From Virgibacillus profundi (lineage in GTDB: Bacteria > Bacillota > Bacilli > Bacillales > Amphibacillaceae), in NCBI RefSeq assembly GCF_002287375.1, contig NZ_NPOA01000013.1, positions 62,001 to 126,000 on the forward strand: a stretch of 64,000 nt of DNA, read 5' to 3'. The position numbers were made by a program, and so were the translations under genes. Positions within the stretch are counted from its first letter, which is position 1; every line of letters begins with the position of its first letter. The notes below the pieces were generated by a model, which ran no database searches, was not told where the DNA came from, and was given only the letters and a program-made list of their open reading frames with translations. Positions 7,868 through 16,102 of this stretch are shown here, piece by piece.

Positions 7868-8358
7868 TTATTGTCCCCTGCTTTCTGATTAAGATACAGG
7901 TTTTTAAGTTTGGTATATAAGTGTTCCAATAATACAATGGAAGACAATATCCCTCCTATAAATATTGCTCCATAAAGCCAGCCAACTGAAATTTTCATCC
8001 CAGGCAGTATAGAATCTTTAGTCGTCTGAATAACTTCCCAGCCTCCAATTACAAAAACAATATTTAACATTAAAACGAGTAAGTAACCAATTATGAAAAT
8101 AATCGATTGTATTCTTTCATTAAATTGATTCACTAAGAAATCAACACTTATGTGTTCAAATTTATCTAGAATTAAAACAGAGCCCAAGAAAGTGATCCAA
8201 ACCATCATTAAAATTGCTAGCTCTTCAGACCAAACTAAAGGAGATTCAAAGAAATAACGGGAGATTATTTGTGCAAAAACAACGATTGACAATACTAGTA
8301 ACATGATTGTTACTATTAACCTTAAGAATCTAAATACGATGTTTTTTATTTTCCTCAT
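7864..8358 (-). CDS. TRAP transporter small permease (DctQ family)
   Basis: The 164-residue protein has four transmembrane segments typical of DctQ, including VFAQIISRYFFESPLVWSEE, the conserved R-x-x-F...W-x-E-E signature of the family. The start at 8358 is favoured by AAGAAGGGAG upstream; a longer frame reaches 8379 but would begin before that site. It bridges the large permease and the binding protein. Confidence 0.9.
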   Translation of the reverse strand: MRKIKNIVFRFLRLIVTIMLLVLSIVVFAQIISRYFFESPLVWSEELAILMMVWITFLGSVLILDKFEHISVDFLVNQFNERIQSIIFIIGYLLVLMLNIVFVIGGWEVIQTTKDSILPGMKISVGWLYGAIFIGGILSSIVLLEHLYTKLKNLYLNQKAGDNK

Positions 8359-8439
8359 TTGTACTCCCTTCTTAGTCAAAGTAATAAATACCTTACATAG
8401 CCCACTTAATTTCTTGTGAACTATGTAAGATAATCAGTT

Positions 8440-9489
8440 TTACTCAGATGAATATTGTTTTACAATTTCAATCAATTCTTTACCAAATTCATCCTCATAT
8501 TCGCTCCACATAGACTGCACAATTTCTTGGAACGGTTTTACATCAGGTTGTGTTACTTTCATACCAGCTTCTTCTAATTTTTTAACTAGTTCATCATCTT
8601 GTTCTCTAATCATTTCTCTTTCTTTCTCTTTCCATTCCTCAGCTTTTTCAGCTATAATGTCCTTATATTCATCCGGTATGTCATTCCATGCGCTTTCAGA
8701 AATGGTTAACACTGCTGATCCCCATATATGTCCTGTCAACGCCAAGTGTTCTTGTACTTCATAAAACTTAGAATCATAAATTGTCGCCAATGGATTTTCC
8801 TGACCATCTATTACATTTTGTTGTAATCCATAAAATACTTCTGAAAAAGCCATTGGTGTTGGCATTGCTCCTAATTCATCAAACGTATCAATACGTAGTT
8901 GAGCTTCTGGAACTCTTAGCTTGATCCCTTCTAAATCAGATGGACTATTAATAGGCTTCACAGAATTAGTTATATGTCTGTAACCACTTTCCCACCAACT
9001 AATAGTATGCATACCCTGTTCTTTTAATATCTCTGCTAAAGCTTCTCCCAACTCACCATCGATAGCATTATAAGCATGTTCACGTGTTGGCCATGCATAT
9101 GGAAGTTCTTCTACTATTAAACGTTCATCAAGTGATTGCAAAGCGCCAGTCCCAAATAACCCCATTTCAATTGTCCCCATTTGGATACCTTCAGCCATAT
9201 CACGATCCCCGCCTAATTGGGAACTAGGATAAACTTCAATTTCTACATTTCCATCTGTTGCTTCAGCTACATCTTCCGAAAGACCTTCTAAAGATACATT
9301 CCAAGGATGATCTGCTCCAAATACATGCCCTACTTTAAGAACGATCTGTTCCATATTTGACTCTTCACTAGATTCACTATTGCCATCATCCTCTGAAGCA
9401 TTACCAGTTTCTTCTGAACAACCAACAATAATAAGTACCAGAATTAACATGGAAAATATGTGAATTCCAAAAATACTTTTCCTTTTCAA
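8440..9489 (-). CDS. TRAP transporter substrate-binding lipoprotein (DctP family)
   Basis: A TTG start at 9489 is chosen because AAGGGGGAATT lies immediately upstream and a standard signal peptide follows (MKRKSIFGIHIF then a hydrophobic stretch and lipobox LIIVGC), giving 349 residues. The mature protein starts with a Ser/Glu-rich linker and has DctP features: LKVGHVFGADHPW, EVYPSSQLGGDRDMAEG, LRVPEAQLRIDTF with the conserved Arg that salt-bridges a carboxylate, and FYGLQQNVIDGQENP. That Arg indicates an organic acid ligand. It is anchored outside the membrane and delivers substrate to DctQM. Confidence 0.92.
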   Translation of the reverse strand: MKRKSIFGIHIFSMLILVLIIVGCSEETGNASEDDGNSESSEESNMEQIVLKVGHVFGADHPWNVSLEGLSEDVAEATDGNVEIEVYPSSQLGGDRDMAEGIQMGTIEMGLFGTGALQSLDERLIVEELPYAWPTREHAYNAIDGELGEALAEILKEQGMHTISWWESGYRHITNSVKPINSPSDLEGIKLRVPEAQLRIDTFDELGAMPTPMAFSEVFYGLQQNVIDGQENPLATIYDSKFYEVQEHLALTGHIWGSAVLTISESAWNDIPDEYKDIIAEKAEEWKEKEREMIREQDDELVKKLEEAGMKVTQPDVKPFQEIVQSMWSEYEDEFGKELIEIVKQYSSE

Positions 9490-9638
9490 AAGAATTCCCC
9501 CTTGATCATTTTTTGGTTCACCACGTAGCAATACTTCCTGAAGATACAAGAATCAGTCACTTGATTAAACCACCTCCTCATTTCCGTAAGCTGAAAATTC
9601 AGATAATAAATAGTGCACATATGTCTTAATTTTATGTT

Positions 9639-10838
9639 TTATATTGACTGTTTTAAATACTTCGAAGCTATCTGCATGTATAAATAAATCGATTCTATAA
9701 ACATATCAATTTCAACATACTCGTTTGGTTGATGAGCCATTTCCGGGATACCTGGACCTAGAATAATAATATCCCCGTCATCCGCCTGTGAAAATATGGA
9801 ACCGTCAGTAAAGTAATTAATCCCCTGAGGGGTTCCATCTTTGAATTCCTTTTCTAAGATTTGTTTTGTTATTTGGACAATTTCAGAATTGGGACTTGTT
9901 TTTACTGAAGACATATTATTAATACTTTTAATCTTAAGTTCAGGGAAGTTTTTATATTTATATGAGATTTCCAAGGCTAAACTCTTTATTTTATCAATAA
10001 GAACTTGATTGTCTTGGGATGAGAGCGTTCTCAAATCAAGGGTTGCTGAACAATAATCAGGAATAACATTTATGCTTTTACCACCTTCAATATTTGTAAG
10101 TACCATCGTTGCATCTGTTAACAAGTCGTCAGTGGCCTTCGTAATATTACTTTCCTTAATTTGATTCAGGAAATAAATTAATCCTTCAATAGCATTAATC
10201 CCCTCTGACGGCATTGAACTATGTCCGGTTTTTCCTGTACTTTCAATACCTAACCATAAAACACCTTTATGTGCAATGATAAGTTTATTAGATGTTGGTT
10301 CACCAACAATCATCGCATCAAAACTTTCAATGTGACCATTTTCCAGTAAATATTTTGCCCCTAAACTTCCAGTCTCTTCTCCAAAAGTAGCGATAAAGGT
10401 AATTTCGCCATATTGAATTGATTCATTTAATTTGCATAAGATCATCGCATACATTAATCCAACTAAGCCGCTCTTCATATCAGTAGAACCTCGACCATAT
10501 ATTCTTCCATTTTTTATATCACCAGAAAGTGGATCAAAATTCCAATTTACCTCTCCGACATCCACAGTATCTAAGTGCGCACTAAATACTAGTCTTTTAC
10601 CGGGGTTTTTTCCTTTAATAGTAGCAACTATATTCGCACGATTTTTATCCTGTAAATAAATTTTGCTATCAATACCATAGGTTTTAAATTTCTTGTGAAT
10701 TTGTTCTGCAAGTAAAATTTCATTACCTGGAGGATTGATCGTATTACATCTTATTGACTCCTGTAAAAATTCAATAATATTATATTCACTTACCCATTCT
10801 TCTACTGATACTTTATCAATATAACTTATAATACTCAT
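9639..10838 (-). CDS. M20-family metallohydrolase (ArgE/DapE type)
   Basis: The 399-residue protein shows the M20 di-metal site: FSAHLDTVDVG (first His and Asp), GRGSTDMKSGLVG (bridging Asp), FGEETGSLGAKYL (catalytic Glu-Glu) and GEPTSN. The lid domain contains KGVLWLGIESTGKTGHSSMP. Relatives are acetylornithine deacetylase, succinyl-diaminopimelate desuccinylase and carboxypeptidase G2. AAGGAGGATCTT precedes the ATG. It stands first after the PucR regulator and before the TRAP genes, so it may remove an acyl or amino-acid group from a conjugate before or after uptake; no signal peptide is seen, so it acts in the cytoplasm. Confidence 0.88.
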   Translation of the reverse strand: MSIISYIDKVSVEEWVSEYNIIEFLQESIRCNTINPPGNEILLAEQIHKKFKTYGIDSKIYLQDKNRANIVATIKGKNPGKRLVFSAHLDTVDVGEVNWNFDPLSGDIKNGRIYGRGSTDMKSGLVGLMYAMILCKLNESIQYGEITFIATFGEETGSLGAKYLLENGHIESFDAMIVGEPTSNKLIIAHKGVLWLGIESTGKTGHSSMPSEGINAIEGLIYFLNQIKESNITKATDDLLTDATMVLTNIEGGKSINVIPDYCSATLDLRTLSSQDNQVLIDKIKSLALEISYKYKNFPELKIKSINNMSSVKTSPNSEIVQITKQILEKEFKDGTPQGINYFTDGSIFSQADDGDIIILGPGIPEMAHQPNEYVEIDMFIESIYLYMQIASKYLKQSI

Positions 10839-10980
10839 AAGATCCTCCTTAGTTAATTATCTGCTTAATCCTATAAATGAATAGTAACACCTTTCCAAAT
10901 ATTTGGCTATTGACCAATTTTCTGAAATTTAGTGCGGTCGTTTGTACAATATGTATAACTAACAAGATAAACAGTTCCAA

Positions 10981-12591
10981 TCAGAAGTCTTTCAAAAGTG
11001 GAGAAAACAGAAATACAAGCTGGTATTGCAAATGCATAAGATTATTATGAACATCAAAATTTGTCAGCTCACAAATACTATTTATACGGTAACGAACAGT
11101 GTTATGGTGTACATGCAGAACTTCAGCTGTCTTTCTATAATTTCCTCTATGCTCAACAAACACTCTTAAGGTCTCGACTAATTCAGTTTGATTTTCTATA
11201 TCATTATCTACTAATGGCCCTAATAATTCCTTAACTAATACTTTCATTTCCCCTTCTAGTGCAGGATGGGAAAACAATCGGTAAATTCCTAAATTATCAT
11301 AATATTGAACTTGTCTGTATCCACCTATTTTTATTCCATGATACAATGACTTTACAGCTTGGTTATATGCCAACGGAATAGAATGTATATTTTGTACTCG
11401 ACTTATTCCAATTGCCCATTCAAAAGTAAGAATTTGCTTAATTTGTTCTACAAACGCATCTATTATTTGTACATAGGTTGTCTTTTCGCTATAAAGATCC
11501 TTCTCTTCCATTGGTATTAAAAATATGATGTGGTTTTCTTTGTCCATTCCAATTAATATCTCTTCTTTTATATTTTTTAATAAATAAATATCATCTATGA
11601 TCCGGTAAATATCTGCTAGGTTTTTATTCGAAATTGTCATTGCCATCAATATATATCTACTTTTCAGTTCAAATCCCATTTCCCATGCTCTGCGGCGAAA
11701 TGAGGAAAGTTCTTCCTTTTCTATATTTTGCACAATTAATTTAGAAACAAAATCTTGTTTAAACCGTTTATTAAACTCTTTTTCTGTTTGTAAGTGCATG
11801 AATTTTAAGATGGAAGCATTTTTTGCATGCAGGAGGGTATTGATATCTTCTGAGTCTATTCGGAGCTTCATTTTATTAACCAAAATAGCTCCTTTCAAAT
11901 CTAGATGATTTTCAAAACTGAGAATGGAATGAGTAATCTCACCATCAGTCAAAGTAGAAATTTTAGTATTTGGGTCAATTTCTTCAAAGAAAGTGGATTC
12001 AGACTTCAAATGATGTATAATATATTCTTTGTCAAACATAAACGAGTTTGGGTAAAATACAGCATAATTTTCAGTGAAATTAAATATACCCACCGGGGCT
12101 TCCATATAGTGGTATAACAACTCAGCAACCTGCTGAAGATTTGAATTGGATAGAAGCATTTTGGTAAATTGATGATTAACTTCTTTTGATTGTATTAATT
12201 GCCTGTTATTAATCTTTAATATTTCTGACATAATTGGGAGCATCAGATCTGCCCATGACTTTTCAGGCGGCAAAGATATAATTGGAAATTTGTATTCATC
12301 TGCAATTTTTATTACAGGATCAGGTAATTTACTAATATAACGGTTAAGCTTCAATCCTAGACCAGATACATTACGTAAAGCTAAATCTTGAATAATTAGC
12401 TCCAACCCACTCTCTAAATGAGAAAATGGATACATTGTAGAAAATACAAGTTCTGTTCCTTTTAAAAACCTTATACCATCTGGAGCATCTAAAACAGTAG
12501 TTGATTTTACTATTCGATCCCTTCCGTTAGATCCCGCTAAGAAATATGCTCCATTCATTTCATCCATTTCCATTATGTCTCTAACTTTCAT
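10981..12591 (-). CDS. PucR/CdaR-family transcriptional regulator
   Basis: The 536-residue protein has an N-terminal PucR domain (residues about 1-120, including GTELVFSTMYPF), a central GGDEF-like region and a C-terminal PucR helix-turn-helix (RGNYRKTAEVLHVHHNTVRY, about residues 490-510). Regulators of this class sense catabolic metabolites and usually activate nearby genes, for instance purine catabolism or sugar-acid use. AGGAGGTATTTG precedes the ATG. It is the first gene on the minus strand before the M20/TRAP/UxaA operon with a 142-bp gap, and is the obvious candidate regulator of it. Confidence 0.9.
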   Translation of the reverse strand: MKVRDIMEMDEMNGAYFLAGSNGRDRIVKSTTVLDAPDGIRFLKGTELVFSTMYPFSHLESGLELIIQDLALRNVSGLGLKLNRYISKLPDPVIKIADEYKFPIISLPPEKSWADLMLPIMSEILKINNRQLIQSKEVNHQFTKMLLSNSNLQQVAELLYHYMEAPVGIFNFTENYAVFYPNSFMFDKEYIIHHLKSESTFFEEIDPNTKISTLTDGEITHSILSFENHLDLKGAILVNKMKLRIDSEDINTLLHAKNASILKFMHLQTEKEFNKRFKQDFVSKLIVQNIEKEELSSFRRRAWEMGFELKSRYILMAMTISNKNLADIYRIIDDIYLLKNIKEEILIGMDKENHIIFLIPMEEKDLYSEKTTYVQIIDAFVEQIKQILTFEWAIGISRVQNIHSIPLAYNQAVKSLYHGIKIGGYRQVQYYDNLGIYRLFSHPALEGEMKVLVKELLGPLVDNDIENQTELVETLRVFVEHRGNYRKTAEVLHVHHNTVRYRINSICELTNFDVHNNLMHLQYQLVFLFSPLLKDF

Positions 12592-12599
12592 ATCGATTT

Positions 12600-12894
12600 C
12601 AAATACCTCCTAAAATTTACTATAATTCATAAGAATTACTCACAATAATGATTTAAATAGATTTGGACAAAAAACAGAAAAATATAAATAAGAAATCCGA
12701 TATTTGATTTCGATTGTTTGTCAAAGTAGCTTAAAAGTACTAGATTCTACTATTTACTTACTTCTATATAAGATTATTTTATCCTTTTTTATCTCCATAA
12801 ATAAATTAACCAATTTTATTTTGAAGTATAATTAGCCAGATCCTTTACTTTCTATCTATTCGACATAATACTGTAAAACTCTACGGCAGTACCC
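12600..12894. other. Intergenic region with no recognised gene
   Basis: AT-rich region upstream of the PucR gene. It should hold that gene's promoter, but no confident -35/-10 pair or operator stands out. Confidence 0.5.
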
Positions 12895-13115
12895 CTAATC
12901 TGTACTCCTCGCTTTACCTTTTCTCAAAATCCAACCTAATAAAGGAGGTACGAAAACAACAATAATTAATATCCGTGTTAACTGAAGTGCACTAACAATG
13001 GCTGGGTCTCCTCCGACACTTGATGCTGTTAATACCATTTCAAATAATCCACCAGGAGCAATACTCAAATTTGCTGTACTCAGGCTTAACGTTTTTCCTC
13101 GAAACTCAGTTCGTT
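12895..13115 (-). pseudogene. C-terminal fragment of an AbrB-type (ammonia monooxygenase-like) permease
   Basis: The minus strand encodes about 73 residues ending at a TAG. They include SIAPGGLFEMVLTASSVGGD, then an LQLTRILIIVVFVPPLLGW membrane helix, which is the end of the AbrB membrane transporter family. The upstream three quarters of the gene are missing; the frame is fused to unrelated sequence that carries an AGGAGG site and a 13-codon frame. It is a relic. Confidence 0.65.
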
Positions 13116-13142
13116 ACCCTGATTCATTTCTGTTTCCTCCTT

Positions 13143-13262
13143 TTAAAAATGTAAGCTTGTCCCCCTTAAATCAGCACCCAGCCAGAGATTTGCAGCTGTA
13201 GCAATGCCCGATTCGTTCCCGAGTCGTTTTAGAATGCATTCACTTCTTTTACGCAATTCATC
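13143..13262 (-). pseudogene. Unrecognised protein fragment
   Basis: A minus-strand frame reads DELRKRSECILKRLGNESGI followed by ATAANLWLGADLRGTSL before a stop. It looks protein-coding in composition but has no start and no family was recognised. It lies between the permease fragment and the sigma-like gene. Confidence 0.25.
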
Positions 13263-13351
13263 TATTTTCCACCCTTTCAAAAATCAAAATTGTCTCTCTA
13301 CTCCTATATTCGTAAAAAGTACCCAAACGGTGTAAAAAAGTTTTATAAAAT

Positions 13352-13381
13352 AAAAAAAGCGCCTCTTCCCAAAAGACGCTT
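13352..13381 (-). terminator. Terminator after the sigma-like gene
   Basis: On the minus strand, AAGCGTCTTTT-GGG-AAGAGGCGCTT followed by seven T residues forms a G-U tolerant hairpin directly after the stop codon of the gene at 13393. Confidence 0.75.
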
Positions 13382-13392
13382 CTTCAATACCA

Positions 13393-13911
13393 CTATATAA
13401 TTCGCCTATCCAAAAGCAATTTTCTATACCTTTCATTTCGCAAACGCTGCCTTACCTGCCTCCCCCAGTATTTCACTGTATCAATGGAAACATGCTCAAC
13501 CTCAGCAATTTCCTTTACCGACATTTCCAATCTGATGCGATAATTAACCCATTTCCACTGATTTTCCGTTAACTCACTTTGAAGCATCTTCCAAAGAAAT
13601 GGTTCCTTCACTTTCTCGATATGTATATCAAGCGCTTCCAATTCACTTTTCGTAAAAATTTCATGCTGTTTTTGTTTCGTCTTATTCCTGTACAAATCGA
13701 TTAAACGATTGCGAATAATATAATTAAAGTATGTGGAAAGAATGCCCTTGTCCGTCTGGTATGTCTTATATGCATTCCACATAGCATAAAGCCCTTCCTG
13801 ATAAAATTCCTGATGTGGGTCGTCGATGCGCAGTTTATGAATATGATAGTAAATTCTTCGCTCATTTTGTTTGAAAATCTCTTCGAAAGTAAATTGTAAT
13901 TCCTTGTTAAT
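13393..13911 (-). CDS. Small sigma-70-like factor, no canonical start codon
   Basis: The product is a paralogue of the factor at 29958-30488. Homology starts at LQFTFEEIFKQNERRIYYHI, upstream of the first ATG (13782), so the real coding region runs to about 13911, where an in-frame ATT follows GAGGAGAAAA. No ATG, GTG or TTG exists between 13911 and 13782. Region-2-like sequence GILSTYFNYIIRNRLIDLYR and a region-4-like helix-turn-helix (LEMSVKEIAEVEHVSIDTVK) are intact. Either translation uses a rare ATT start (as infC does), a shortened protein lacking 43 residues is made from 13782, or the gene has lost its start and is dying. Confidence 0.65.
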   Translation of the reverse strand: MNKELQFTFEEIFKQNERRIYYHIHKLRIDDPHQEFYQEGLYAMWNAYKTYQTDKGILSTYFNYIIRNRLIDLYRNKTKQKQHEIFTKSELEALDIHIEKVKEPFLWKMLQSELTENQWKWVNYRIRLEMSVKEIAEVEHVSIDTVKYWGRQVRQRLRNERYRKLLLDRRII

Positions 13912-14108
13912 TTTTCTCCTCGTCCCCCTGGCAGCTTATTTGATTACCCTTCTACTACTATAATCGTAAGAAGCAGTAGTTTGGTGTAATCTTTTTTTAA
14001 AAACTTCTTCCCTAATAAGCGTTATGGTACATATGTTCTTTTTCGGCAATGGAAATATCAGTTATTTTTTTGTAGTGGGAGACTCGGATAATTATCTCTA
14101 TGAATTAA

Positions 14109-14148
14109 AAAACACCAGCGGCAAAGTGGCGTTTGCAGCTGGTGTTTT
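14109..14148. terminator. Hairpin AAAACACCAGC, copy 1
   Basis: A 17-bp inverted repeat with one mismatch and loop GTGGCG. A closely similar hairpin with the same AAAACACCAGC stem occurs at 17390-17430. Both can act as bidirectional terminators and are followed by a GTGAC-type repeat motif. Confidence 0.7.
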
Positions 14149-14196
14149 AGATTTGATTTCCTTTTATAATTCGATTTCCCATTGGGCAAAATTCGA

Positions 14197-14553
14197 GAAG
14201 TGACAGGTACCTAAAAAAGGAAGCAAAAACAATAATTTGTCTTCACTCCCTTTACTAATGGTATAAATATTTCTCCAATGCTTCATGATCATTGTGATCT
14301 GTTAGTATACTTATTGCCCAATTATATGGAGATTCATGAAATCCGCATTCTTCCGCCATTAATGACTCTTCCACTTCTGACTTCTTTATTAAATTCATAG
14401 CTTCATCTTTACTTTTACCAAACTCATTCATTAATTCATGGGCGATACGATTAATGATTAGATTAATTTCATTACGAGGTTCCAAACTATTATTTGTACT
14501 CAACATTCTATCACCTTCAATATTTTAAAAATTCAGCAGCACCGTTTGTTAAT
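14197..14553 (-). repeat. Direct repeat, copy 2 (about 350 bp)
   Basis: It matches 1744-2100 nearly base for base, from GTGACAGGTACC through the 83-residue ORF to the AATTCAGCAGC region. The copies are 12.4 kb apart in direct orientation. Confidence 0.85.
14255..14506 (-). CDS. Small conserved helical protein of unknown function (copy 2)
   Basis: This 83-residue protein is the near-identical sister of the one at 1804-2055. Most differences are in the variable segment after VEESLM (AEECGFHESPYNW versus EDSMGFHETAYNW) and at scattered single positions, mostly conservative. It is preceded by a GAAGGTGATAGA site, slightly weaker than in copy 1, and no longer overlaps an intact upstream frame: the upstream partner now stops 11 bp earlier. 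Function is unknown; context of decayed small genes suggests an immunity or antitoxin-like role. Confidence 0.55.
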   Translation of the reverse strand: MLSTNNSLEPRNEINLIINRIAHELMNEFGKSKDEAMNLIKKSEVEESLMAEECGFHESPYNWAISILTDHNDHEALEKYLYH

Positions 14554-14790
14554 ACTGCCAATTGATTTTTATTATTATATGCTTTTCTATCCTTATAATT
14601 AACTGATACTAAACCACCATCAAAACTGGCCCATAAATCCACTCAAAGTTAATTTCATGTTGTTGTAAATACTGATTATCCTGTCGCATTTTCCATACAA
14701 GATGTTCCAGTCATTGTTATCAAATTCAAAGACTTTATAATTTAATTTTTCCCACCCGATTAAATCTTTAATCCTAAACTTCGGGAAGTG
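14517..14790 (-). pseudogene. Decayed partner of the 83-residue protein (copy 2)
   Basis: Two minus-strand frames join to one protein: FRIKDLIGWEKLNYKVFEFD with NNDWNILYGKCDRIISIYNN, then after a frameshift near 14640 VDLWASFDGGLVSVNYKDRK and QLAVLTNGAAEFLKY. The N terminus runs into a GTGATAAGCACC-type repeat motif (14779-14800), so the front is also lost. The composition suggests a compact alpha/beta domain. It is not assigned to a family. Confidence 0.5.
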
Positions 14791-14835
14791 ATAAGCACCC
14801 AAAGCGTGTTCCACTGCCCCTCTTATTCATTTTCA

Positions 14836-15232
14836 TTACATTCTATAAATATACGCATCTTCAATATAATTATTATTTATTGTATTTCTTGAAAATCTTA
14901 TACCTGCGATACTTTCAGCTCCTGTCTGAATAGCAGTACCAAAATCTTTTATTAATATGTTGAAAGGGCTGACTACTGAAATATTGTCTAATGTTATATC
15001 AAAATTATCTTCTTTCTTTTTCCAGTCTCTCTATAACCTTTTTTATAGCCTCATATGCTTTTCTGGGACCTGAATGTTCAACCTTCTCAGATGCAATTAT
15101 CATCCTCCAACTTTCCCTATCTTCATCAAATAACCACAATGCTGAATGGACTATAAATTTTGCATTGTCCAACGCTACAATTAACTTTCCACCGTTCTTA
15201 AAATAGCTGTCTACCAATGCTTTTTTATCCAT
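14836..15232 (-). pseudogene. Frameshifted gene of unknown function (about 131 codons)
   Basis: From an ATG with a GAGGGGG site, the frame encodes MDKKALVDSYFKNGGKLIVA and on to about residue 75, then hits a stop at 15005. One base shift in the A-rich GAAAAAGAAAGAAGA run restores a frame reading EDNFDITLDNISVVSPFNIL and continuing to 14836. The join is smooth in composition, so a single-base insertion has probably split one 130-residue gene. The N-terminal part looks like a mixed alpha/beta domain (LDNAKFIVHSALWLFDEDRE). The HEPN-like ORF sits 12 bp upstream, as in two-gene toxin-antitoxin or MNT/HEPN layouts, but no nucleotidyltransferase motif is seen here. Confidence 0.5.
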
Positions 15233-15244
15233 TGAAAAACCCCC

Positions 15245-15475
15245 TCAATAGAATCGCTGACTGCCCCTGAAAATATCTTCTGTCTCTTCATTAGTATATC
15301 TTATATAACGATCCTTTTCAGACCAATCCCTGACTACTGACCAGTTAACTTTAATTTGCTCGGGACGACTTGCCCCAATCACTCCTAAAAGTCTCGTTAA
15401 ATCATGTGTGTAAATTTTATTAACTATTTTTTTATCCAGCACCTCACAATCGTTTGCATACAAAGCAGCCATCAC
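15245..15475 (-). pseudogene. HEPN-like protein, C-terminal part
   Basis: The 76 residues contain THDLTRLLGVIGA and VNWSVVRDWSEKDRYIRY, a pattern like the second half of HEPN domains (a Y-x-H-D-L helix followed by W-x-x-V-x-x-W...R-Y). A stop codon lies just before the first ATG and no ribosome binding site precedes it, so the N-terminal helices are missing. The canonical RNase R-x4-6-H motif is not obvious. It precedes the frameshifted gene at 14836-15232 and follows the ComM fragment. Confidence 0.4.
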
Positions 15476-15481
15476 TCAGGT

Positions 15482-15616
15482 CTAAGATTCCTTAACAGAT
15501 GCATCAGGTAATCCAACAATACTTACTCCTTCTATTCCAGGTAGCAGCTGCACTTCCACCTGAACTTGGTAACCCTCAATTCCTTTTAAACCAATACTCG
15601 ACACGACAGTTGCCAT
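15482..15616 (-). pseudogene. ComM/YifB-family N-terminal fragment
   Basis: A complete start region is present: AAGGAGTGAAAAA then ATG, followed by MATVVSSIGLKGIEGYQVQV, LLPGIEGVSIVGLPDASVKE, the unmistakable N terminus of Mg-chelatase-like ComM/YifB ATPases. It stops after 44 residues instead of about 500, at the junction with HEPN-like sequence. The gene has been truncated by a deletion or insertion; the AAA+ domain is absent. Confidence 0.8.
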
Positions 15617-15658
15617 TTTTTCACTCCTTCCATGTAACCTTGTTCTTTGATTAGATAC

Positions 15659-15700
15659 AAGATAAGCTATATCAGCTCAAAAGTCAAGAACACTCGTTCG
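15659..15700 (-). promoter_or_regulatory. Promoter of the ComM fragment with LexA-box-like sequence
   Basis: On the minus strand TTGACT and TATCTT are spaced by 17 bases. Directly upstream and touching the -35 is CGAACGAGTGTTCT, which fits the Bacillus LexA (DinR) box CGAACRNRYGTTYC except at the last base. The -35/-10 assignment is good; LexA control is a suggestion. Confidence 0.5.
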
Positions 15701-15854
15701 TAATAAAATGGCTTGAAATTGAATTTTTATGGTAAGAAATCCGGAGAAAATTTACTTTCTATCGATTTATATCAGGTATATCGAGAATTTAGTTCATAAA
15801 TTTGTATGAAAAGCGGATTTTATATTTTAAAAATTCTTTTCTTCTTTAAATCAA

Positions 15855-15906
15855 AAGGCTGCAAGATCAATGATAATAAGTAATTCTCATTGGTCATAGC
15901 AGCCTT
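15855..15906. terminator. Long imperfect hairpin
   Basis: AAGGCTGC pairs with GCAGCCTT, and inner GATCAATGA with TCATTGGTC, around a central A/T loop. It could terminate transcription in either direction; no intact gene abuts it. Confidence 0.5.
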
Positions 15907-15957
15907 AATATCCTTGTATTTTATGAGGAGTTAAAATTCGACATTTATTGACATAAA

Positions 15958-16052
15958 CCGGGAAGTGACAGGCACCCTAAAACTATCCTTTGGTTCAGTA
16001 ATACCCCATTTGTGCACTATAGCACATATAACGTGGCGGGGGTCAGGCGCCT
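15958..16052. repeat. Pair of GTGACAGGCACC-type repeat motifs
   Basis: GGGAAGTGACAGGCACC at 15960-15976 and GGGGGTCAGGCGCCTG near 16038-16052 belong to a degenerate family seen also near 1750, 14200, 14785, 17145, 17476, 25095, 37240, 38140 and 45560. Such short motifs resemble REP-type elements left by Y1 (IS200-like) transposases, but no transposase is in the window. Confidence 0.5.
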
Positions 16053-16102
16053 GTATTCTCAGAACCTCTTGAGAACCTCTTGGTATAACGCACTAAATTA
16101 CA

